Shown: positions 56,588-64,000 of the stretch, piece after piece
How positions within the stretch are numbered: position 1 is the first letter of the stretch
Layout: each line of letters begins with the position of its first letter
NCBI GenBank assembly: GCA_946122785.1
Contig: CAMGYJ010000008.1
Location: 25,631,475 to 25,695,474 of the forward strand
DNA length: 64,000 nucleotides
Direction of reading: 5' to 3'
DNA from: Linum tenue
Lineage: Eukaryota > Streptophyta > Magnoliopsida > Malpighiales > Linaceae
The notes under the pieces: model-generated
What the model was told of the DNA's origin: nothing
Seen by the model: the letters and a program-made list of their open reading frames with translations, nothing else
Database searches by the model: none
Position numbers and translations under genes: made by a program

Positions 56588-57976
56588 GGGTAATTAGTAC
56601 AAAAGGTCACAAACCTATGCACTTAGTACAAAATGGTCACAAATCTTTAATTTTGCACGTTTCAGTAACAAATGTTTGAACGAATAACGAAAATGTCATT
56701 CCGTCAATTTCCATCCAAAGAAATCGTTACTCATACCTAGTCAGTGTGCCACGTCTTTAAAATATTAATAAAAAAATAATGATCATACCCAATCAACCGG
56801 GACTCAATCCAACCAGTTGCCGACTCAACCCCTCTACCTCACTGCATCAGATGGGAATCCCTGACAGTGGCGGCTGAACCCAGTACCATAATCCCCAACG
56901 CACTCCCCACGCTGCTCGCCACCGCCACTTTCCACACTGTCGCTCTCCCTCCTTCCCCGCCGTTACCGGCGTAGATGTTGGACTCCGCGCAGGCGATAAC
57001 TTCACGACCAGCCCAAAATGCGCTTTGGATGTCGAACTCATTTTACAACTGAAATTGGGGGCTTCAAGCTCACTGTCTTCCCATCTCCCTAAAATATCAA
57101 ACAGGGGATTGATAACGTGAATATCAACAAAGTTCGTTAAATTGATGGCGATGGGGTTTCCCTGAGTGGAACGGATCCCGACCTCAAAAGGGTAGTTGAA
57201 ATTGGGGCTATTGCTCATCTTGCCGGCAACATCACTCTATCCGGGCATGGGTAGAGCAAGGCGTCGATTCTCAGGCGAAATTCGTCGATCTGGGCGTCGT
57301 GGCGTGTCAGGCTGCCACACCGAAAGCTGGCCGCGTGAGACATGACGCCGGAGAGTTGGGAGTTGAACTTTCTTCACGGAGCTGAACTGCGAGAGTGAAG
57401 GCGGCCTTTATCATTACAACGCATGTCGAGGGATTTAGAGAGGTGAGAGAGGGAGGTTGGACAGGGGATAAAGATTAAAGCATCCTTTGTTTACCCTTCT
57501 TCTTTTTTGGCAAGGGTGTTTCTAAAGCACCAGAAGAAACGAGAGAAAACAAAGAAAGAAAGGAAGAATGAAGTCTGCTAAGGTTTGGTCTATGTCGATT
57601 GGAAATAAACGGAAATATGCAATTTTTGGGATTTCCATTGGGTGCTAAGGGAAGTTTCGTCAAACTGGAGATTTTGGGAGATTGAGGAGATGTTTTTGGC
57701 GGAGGTGGTGTCGACGGTGGGGTAGACGACGGTTATGTGGGTTTGACTCGGCAACCGGTTGGGTTGACTGGGTTTCATTCTTGATTTTTTGTATTAATAT
57801 TTTAAATGATGTGGCATGCTGACTGAGCATGACTAACGGAGTTTTTGGATGGAATTGAATGGAATGACATTTTTGTTATTCGTCCAAACATTTGTTACTG
57901 AAACGTGCAAAATTAAAAATTTGTGACCGTTTTGTACTAAGTGCATACATTTGCGACCTTTTGTGCTAATTACCCC
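56588..57976. mobile_element. non-autonomous MULE with long inverted repeats (1.39 kb)
   Basis: Terminal repeats of at least 115 bp begin GGGTAATTAGTACAAAAGG on the left and (G)GGGTAATTAGCACAAAAGG as the complement on the right. The 9-bp AGATATTTG duplication is perfect (56579-56587 and 57977-57985). The inside is GC-richer (56850-57480) with a minus-strand frame at 56847-57218 of unknown origin. It could be a Pack-MULE carrying a gene fragment. No transposase is present. Confidence 0.9.
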
Positions 57977-58547
57977 AGATATTTGCGTTTGGGCCCAAGG
58001 TGATGAGTTATGGAGGCCTTTAGAACTTCGTTTACTTCTTTCCTTGTAATTAGTAGACTTGTACAGTTGTACTTCGTAGTTGTAATAGTGATTTTATCTC
58101 TGAATTCAAGAGCATGTACAAATTGTAACGAGAAAGAAATGTATGAGTTCCAAACATGCAAAAATTTTGTGTGCTCCATTCCAAATGTCAAAACCTTAAT
58201 TATTTTTTCCGGACAAAAATTAGCTCTACCCATTTGATGTTCAAAATTACCCTCTGTCTAATCTCAACTAATATGTACTCATTGACTAGGCACGGCTAAT
58301 CTCAACTGATTGATAGTTGAATTAAATAAAAGTCAACTTGAAAATTATTGGTACTTATTGACTCGCGACTGCAAATCTCAACCAATTCTATTCAACCTTC
58401 AACTTCAAATTTTCCTTTCATGTTTTAAGTGAGGTATCATTTTGATTTTTAAGTAGAGTGGTTGCTCCGGACAAAATGTGGTGTCTACAACCATCTTGTT
58501 AGTTCGTATTCCTTAGATCAATACCCTAATAAGAATTGTCTTTGCAG

Positions 58548-60050
58548 TCTTTGTCATCAATTGTGAGAGAGGAAGAAAATATCTCTGGAGATGACGGAGA
58601 CGACAAGGACAAAGATGACGAGGGCTCAAAACTAGGAGATGACAACTCCTCCGATGAGGACCTTGAGGATCGTCCTACGGCAATATCTTCAGATTCAAAA
58701 ACCGATACTGAGCCTACAGGGCCCATCCGAATGGAGATTCCGGACAAAGCACCTTCAACCATGCAACCCCAACCATCTCTTTTGTTTATCCATGAAGATC
58801 TCATCCAGCTGAAGGATACAAACCTCTCATCGTCAAGCTTGTCAGCGACGAGTGGGTCCCCTTCAGGTTCGATCAATCCACCGATTGTACCTCACACTTC
58901 ATCATTCGGTCCTCTTCGATTTGGGATTTCTACTCACAAGTTTCCCACATCTACTGCTCCCTTGCCATCAAAAGGTGCACCCTTCCATGTTTTGACGGCC
59001 AACTTGTTCTCCTCAAGACATCAAGCCAACGTCTCCAACCTAGTTATCTTGGCAGACAACCTCCTTAATAAATTGAAGGATGGCATCAAAAACAAACATA
59101 TGGAGAATACCCTCAATGTCAACGACTATCAACTCCCCATCGAGTATCATGATACCCATCGTACTTTGCCAGGATCTAGCACTGGACCATCCACTATCAA
59201 CATGGTCGAGACCGACAAGTTATATTCTCTTCCTCTACCACTCCAGAACTCCAAACCACCACCAGTGGCACTACTGCAACCCTGGTAAGTACCACAACTT
59301 GCTTTCATTTTTTTATATGAATCGACTTATTAGTAACTTAATAAAAATAATTGTAGGATCTAAGTTTGCTCGACCACAACTTCAAGCTCCTCCAAAACTT
59401 ACAATCACTTGGTGAGGAAGGCCAACTCATTGCCCCCTCTTCTGAAGCCATACGTGATGCCCTCATTGAGCTGGACCGCAACCTCTCACTCACTCCTGAG
59501 CAGGAAATCGTGGCCAAGACTCACTGGCCTTCCCAAGCTCTTGAATCACTATCCAACCTTGTTGTGCTCAACCCACTTCTAGGAGTGGACAGGAATAAGA
59601 TGCCATTTTACAAGGTGCTAGGAATAGTCTTGGCTTCAGTATATTAGCAATGGAAAAGGCCATCCACCATTTTACTAAGTCGTCAACAGGGAATCCATTT
59701 GAGCCAACTACACCAAAATGACGGGCGAATGCAAGACTATGAAGGAGGACCTTATTGGTTTCAAAGCAAGGGAAGAAGCTCGCCAAACCAAGATAGCCGG
59801 ACTGGAGAAATAGCTGGCCAAGATTCGTGTAGAGGCTGCCAAAGACCAAGCTCAATTTGTCCCCATGTCTCAAAACTTCCAAAAGCTATTGGGGGAGGCT
59901 CTTGGCCTCAAAGAAACGATGGGCTCAATCACACCTATGGCACAGCTAGCTCATGAGAAGGAACATGCCCTCTTTCTGTACAATACCCATCTTGCTACTT
60001 TCCTCAAGCTGCAAAACATTGTCAAAAAAGCTCTCCGCCATATGCAATAA
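58548..60050 (+). pseudogene. PMD protein, C-terminal exons
   Basis: After a TTTGCAG acceptor (58547) an acidic Ser-rich exon runs to about 59287 (REEENISGDDGDDKDKDDEG at its start), ending at GTAAGT. A second exon begins after ATTGTAG near 59356 with DLSLLDHNFKLLQNLQSLGE and SLTPEQEIVAKTHW. Frameshifts lie near 59250 and stops occur at 59645-59810. A coiled-coil tail follows, LGLKETMGSITPMAQLAHEK, ending at the stop near 60050. It is the continuation of the gene beginning at 47912, cut by the LARD insertion. Confidence 0.6.
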
Positions 60051-60429
60051 TCCAACTTTGTTTTCGTGGATTTTTTTATCTTGCTTTCGTGATTTGAAAC
60101 AGTCGGCTTAGCCATGGATTTGGCCTTTATTTTACATATTTTGATGTTCTTATGATTCTTCCTTTTAAAGATATGTTCCTTTCATTGTCTTATTAATAAA
60201 TTTCTCTTTTTATTAATGAAGTATGATACCAATCTAATTGGCTTCACTGCTTTCACTATCAATGTTATACTTCTATCTCAACATACCTTTCGTGCCATGG
60301 CTAGCTACTCAAACCAAGCTACATCATGACAGTATCATGCCATGCCTTATGTTGTGAGAGGCTTGTCATGCCGGCCACTGTGGTGGCCGGCTCACATTGG
60401 ACCCCTTGACATTGCACGTCCCAAAGCTA
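60051..60429 (+). other. PMD gene 3' flank, partly duplicated at 63100
   Basis: AT-rich 3' region with AATAAA-like signals near 60191. The part 60250-60425 is repeated in diverged form at 63107-63290 (TATCATGCCATGCCTTA and TATCATGTCATGCCTTA). Confidence 0.55.
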
Positions 60430-62310
60430 AGGAAAACTCTTGTGTTTGAATTAATGCTTGCACCTTTGTTTTACGGCAAGGAAAACTTGGTGTTGGAACT
60501 CAATTAATGCACCTTGACTTATTGAACAATGATTAATAACACGGTTCACTCCTCTCCGAACAATGTTCGAACGAGGGTGTTTGATGTTTTTGATGGTTTT
60601 TTGGGGAACAACCTACGTTAATTACACCTACTCCTATGGAGGTTCAGTGAGAGCTCTGAAAACTAAGGCTATGGCTAATTTGGAGAGAAAAGATAAAACT
60701 TTGACATTGTGCGTCAAATGGTTGGTTTTGGAACCCTTTTCTCGTCTTCTTTTCTCCTATTTATAGCCATCAAGTGTAACTGCCTTGGTAACCGCCTTAG
60801 TAACTACTAGCCGACCTATTGTTCAAACCGCCTTAGGGACCCCTTGTCGCCGCCTTAGTGTTGGCTGGTTGGCTTGGCATCAGGCTTGATGAGTTGAGGT
60901 CTATCATGATGCCTCGTCTTGAATAAAAAGGGTTGGAGCCTCCTTGTCTTGCCTCCATCACATCTGCCCTCCCATCAGGCCTTCTTGACGACCACGACAC
61001 CTTCATGATTCTTCCATACTTAGTTCCATTGATGTCAACTTAGTACTATGATGTGTCGTATTTGGTACCCCCGGCTACCAAGCCGACCATGTCGGCCCCG
61101 CCACCAAGCCAACCCTGATGGCTTGATCTTTATACTTAGTTTTCATAACTTCATCTAGTTGGTACCTTGCTGGCCTGGTACCCTCTTTGATTCATACTTA
61201 GCCAATTTCTCTGTCTTGGTAACAAACATGGGTATTAGGCATGCCTAGCCGCCTTGGTACCATTTTGACTCCATACTTAGCCAATTTTCATGTTTGGGTA
61301 CTAGGGTTGTCAGCCTGCTTTTTGGTACCCATTCGTTCGGCACCTCGTTGTGCCGCCTTGTTTCCATACTTAGTTTCTGGATGACCCCCTTTTTGGTACC
61401 CGGTCGTTTGGCACCCCGTTGTGTCGCTTTGTTTTCATACTTAGTGTCTGGATGGCCCCCCTTTTGGTACCCGGCTTGTTACCCGGTCGTTTGGCACCCC
61501 GTTGTGCCGCCTTGTTTTCATTCGTAGTTTCTGGATGGCCCTCTTTTTGATACCCGCCTTGGTACCCGGTCGTTTGGCACCCCGTTGTGCCGCCTTGTTT
61601 CCAAACTTAGTTTCTGGATGGCCCCCTTTTTGGTACACGGCTTGGTACTTGGTCGTTTGGCACCTCGTTGTGCCTCCTTGTTTCCATAATTAGTTTCAGG
61701 ATGATCAACTTTTTGGTACCCGGTCGTTTGGCACCCTATTGTGCCGCCTTGTTTTCATACTTAGTTTCTGGATGACCCCCCTTTTTGGTACCTGGCTTGG
61801 TACCCGACGTTTGGCACCCCGATGTGCCGCCTTGTTTTCAAACTTAGTTTCTAGATGGCCCCCTTTTTGGTACCCGGCTTGTACCTGGTCGTTTGGCACC
61901 CCGTTGTGGGGCCTTGTTTCCATACTTAGTATCTGGATGACCCCCTTTTTGGTATCTGGTCATTTGACACCCCGTTGTGCCGCCTTGTTTCCCTACTTAG
62001 TTTTTGGGAGCAAAATTTCATACCAAGGGGTAGAGGCATCGTCCGGCTATGGGATCCATGGAGACTGGTCGGCCATCGTATAGGGAAGAAGGGGTTTGGC
62101 CATTTAGACCCTAAAACCCAACCCAACAAGGCCCATCTAACTCTTTTAATTATTAATGTTGAGTTAGCCTTATAAATCCATTAAATCTCTTGTAGCTAAT
62201 CGATGTGGTACAACCTGATTTTTTTATGGGTAAACAAATGCCCCCACAACTTAGTGTATTAAGATTATGCACTAAGTTATTGATACCAACTGGACCAAAT
62301 AAACTTACAA
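60430..62310. repeat. long dispersed repeat R, right copy, with array expansion
   Basis: Same order of blocks as 28245-29330, but lengthened by the 71/83-bp array (61325-62000). Its start carries an internal partial duplication (AAGGAAAACTCTTGTG and AAGGAAAACTTGGTG at 60430 and 60478). Both copies end at CCAACTGGA followed by AT-rich sequence. Confidence 0.75.
61325..62000. repeat. 71/83-bp tandem array (GGTACCCGG units)
   Basis: Nine copies of GTTGTGCCGCCTTG or close variants occur near 61347, 61418, 61501, 61584, 61667, 61739, 61821, 61903 and 61974. Spacings are 71 or about 83 bp, the difference being an optional 12-bp GGTACCCGGCTT-like piece. The open frames here follow from the unit and are not genes. 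Confidence 0.92.
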
Positions 62311-64000
62311 CACCTGATCATCCTTTTCCTTATACAAAATTTTGGCTTTAGTTTACAGGCCACCAAAAGCACGCTATGTTTATAATACACCATGGCCATC
62401 ATGTTTATCCAATCCCTCTCATCTTTCTTTTCTTTGTCTCGTACGTTAGCACAGAGTCCATGGAATTATGTCAATGTTTGACCCGGTTTTTAGAAGTAGT
62501 TTTCGGCTTTAAAAGCTGAAGCGGGGTCAAATACCTATCAAAGCTCTGCTTTTGAAAAGCCGAAAAACGCTTTTGTATAACATAAAAGTGAAAACTCCGA
62601 TTTGGAGCTTCTGCGAAAAACAATTTTGAAAATATAAGATTATCTTTACCATATTTTAATTTTATTTCAGAAAAAATAATTTTATTTCATTTATATAATT
62701 TTAAAATAAATTAAATTATAAAATCATATTATTTAATATAAAAAAAGTCTAAAAATATCCATTTTCACTATATTTTATTGTTTAGAATTATGTTTCATAG
62801 TTAATTAACCCTTCCCACACCTCTGTTTCAGCAACCAACTCTCAACAACAAAAGAAACCTTTTCTTCCAACCGTTCGGCTTAGGGATCCTTAGACTAAAC
62901 ACTTAATATTTTTTTTTCTTTCCCACCAAGAATTCCACTCTGATGTAGCTAGCCAATGTTGTATACTCATTCATCCATGAAGTTCCAAAGAGATTTCTAA
63001 TCTCGAAGAGTATATCCATCAAGTTTCTCACAATCAAGATATTAATTATGTCATGAGATTCTCGTAGACACTCCATCAACAGTAGGTGTGGCTTTCACTC
63101 ACTTGTCTCCACTATCAACGTCATACTCAAACCCAACATACCCTTTGTGTCATAGCTAGCTATCCAAGCCATGCTTCATCTAGAAAGTATCATGTCATGC
63201 CTTAGGGTGGGAAAGGTTTGACATGTCAGCCATCTCGATGGTTGGTTAACTTTAAACTCGTGGACAACTTGTGTCCCAAAGGAAAAGGACATAAGACTTG
63301 AGATATTTATCATTAATCAATCGATCATGAAACACACCATCTAAATTTCTTAACAAGTAATCTTCATTGGGCCGGGTGGCATGGAATGCCAAACAACCAG
63401 TCAGTTAATGATGCCATGAAGTGACATGGTGTACCCATCAATCAAACGATCGTAAGGGACTCCATAGACCCAGCCACATGACTCATTGTTTACCAATCTT
63501 GGCTAGGTCCTCATATCACAAGTATTTACCACTCTGACTTTTTTTTAGCCATAACTGGCTCCCGATTTTCATTTTTATTCTCATATTTTACTAATATATA
63601 TATTTTTAATTATATAATTTTTTGAGTAAGGAGTGTCAGACATCACTAATTTCCATGTCCTTTGGCAACCACTAATGTGCCAAAGGTGTATACCCACTGC
63701 CAAGTCCATGGAGTAAACTATACAAGCCATCTGTAGACCACATGTCTACTCTCCTTAGAAAAAGATGGCTACTTATCGGTTTGTTTTGAATTTTCCAACT
63801 CAACCATGGATGGTACCCGATCAACGTGTCTTGTCTTGGTGGCCTTGTAGGGGATCTCATGATCCTCTGCCTTAGCCACCTTACTAGACATGTTGAGTTG
63901 ATGTTGAACCTGATGTGTCTACCTCATTCCGGATGGTGCTTTTGAAATTTTCAACTCCTTTGAACCATCAAAGGGACCATGAGTTGTTCTCTGCCTTAGT
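62311..64000. other. gene-free right margin
   Basis: AT-rich, no supported ORF. A short imperfect inverted repeat (TTTGACCC near 62478 and GGGGTCAAA near 62524) and a GGAGCTTCTG run suggest a MITE remnant. The part 63107-63290 repeats the PMD 3' flank. An ATATATATATTTTT run lies near 63595. Confidence 0.5.

Larger units (their letters stand above)
50008..58489 (-). mobile_element. non-coding LTR retrotransposon (LARD), minus strand, in a PMD-gene intron
   Basis: The LTR start TGTAGACACCACATTTTG is seen on the minus strand at 50507 and again at 58489. Between them are a polypurine tract next to the left LTR and a primer-binding site at 53261-53277, so the RNA runs right to left. No gag or pol domain is visible in the 2.75 kb between LTRs, as in large retrotransposon derivatives. 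The left LTR looks truncated at its outer side and no target duplication was found. It separates the PMD N-terminal and C-terminal exons. Confidence 0.7.
53280..58489 (-). repeat. LARD right (5') LTR, enlarged by later insertions
   Basis: It runs from TGTAGACACC (58489, minus) to TTGCGACA (53280, minus). Within it are a Harbinger-type MITE (54782-55350) and a short MULE (56588-57976). Another roughly 1 kb (55665-56578 plus 57977-58098) is absent from the left LTR. Confidence 0.6.

Noticed and set aside
61294..62083. Series of 60-110-residue frames on both strands
   Set aside because: They follow the 71/83-bp tandem array and have no domain-like content.

Overview
This is a stretch of plant nuclear DNA, almost certainly from a flowering plant and probably a eudicot. 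It carries plant-type transposons throughout, interstitial TTTAGGG-like repeats, GT-AG introns and a TATA-box promoter. I find no ordinary host gene, rRNA or CRISPR array. Nearly every coding segment belongs to a transposable element (TE), and most are broken. The layout is a set of nested insertions resembling a TE-rich, heterochromatic region.

From left to right: (1) 455-3218, a decayed hAT transposase on the minus strand. (2) 3225-7577, a minus-strand TE protein of the plant-mobile-domain/Ulp1-associated kind, split by a 503-bp hAT-type MITE (4527-5029) and preceded by a 135-bp tandem array. (3) 8187-23617, a 15.4-kb Mutator-like element (MULE) with a perfect 9-bp target duplication. It holds a FAR1/MULE transposase on the plus strand and a convergent Ulp1-type cysteine protease gene on the minus strand; a 5'-truncated L1 LINE sits in its left arm. 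Its non-coding DNA is saturated with a GGATATT/GGATACT motif that follows the transcription direction of each gene. (4) 24560-27090, a second L1 lineage on the plus strand that ends in the endonuclease domain. (5) 28245-29330, a repeat unit that recurs at 60430-62310. (6) 29571-47445, a long L1 LINE on the minus strand, split by a 12-kb Athila-type Gypsy retrotransposon (32817-44828, duplication CTTAA). The Athila copy is itself hit by two hAT-type MITEs and has one LTR rearranged. (7) 47623-60050, a plant mobile domain (PMD) gene with promoter, introns and coiled-coil tail, interrupted by a minus-strand non-coding LTR element (LARD) at about 50008-58489. The LARD carries a Harbinger-type MITE, a short MULE and a tRNA-like sequence. 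(8) 60430-62310, the second copy of the repeat, carrying an expanded 71/83-bp array, then about 1.7 kb without genes.

The genes do not form a host pathway. They are replication and mobilisation modules: hAT and MULE transposases, L1 ORF1/ORF2, and Athila gag-protease with an env-position ORF. The most distinctive object is the MULE, where a transposase, a SUMO-protease-like gene and a transcription-oriented short motif occur together inside one intact target duplication. Element boundaries rest on target duplications and terminal repeats read by eye. Product names rest on motif recognition without database searches.
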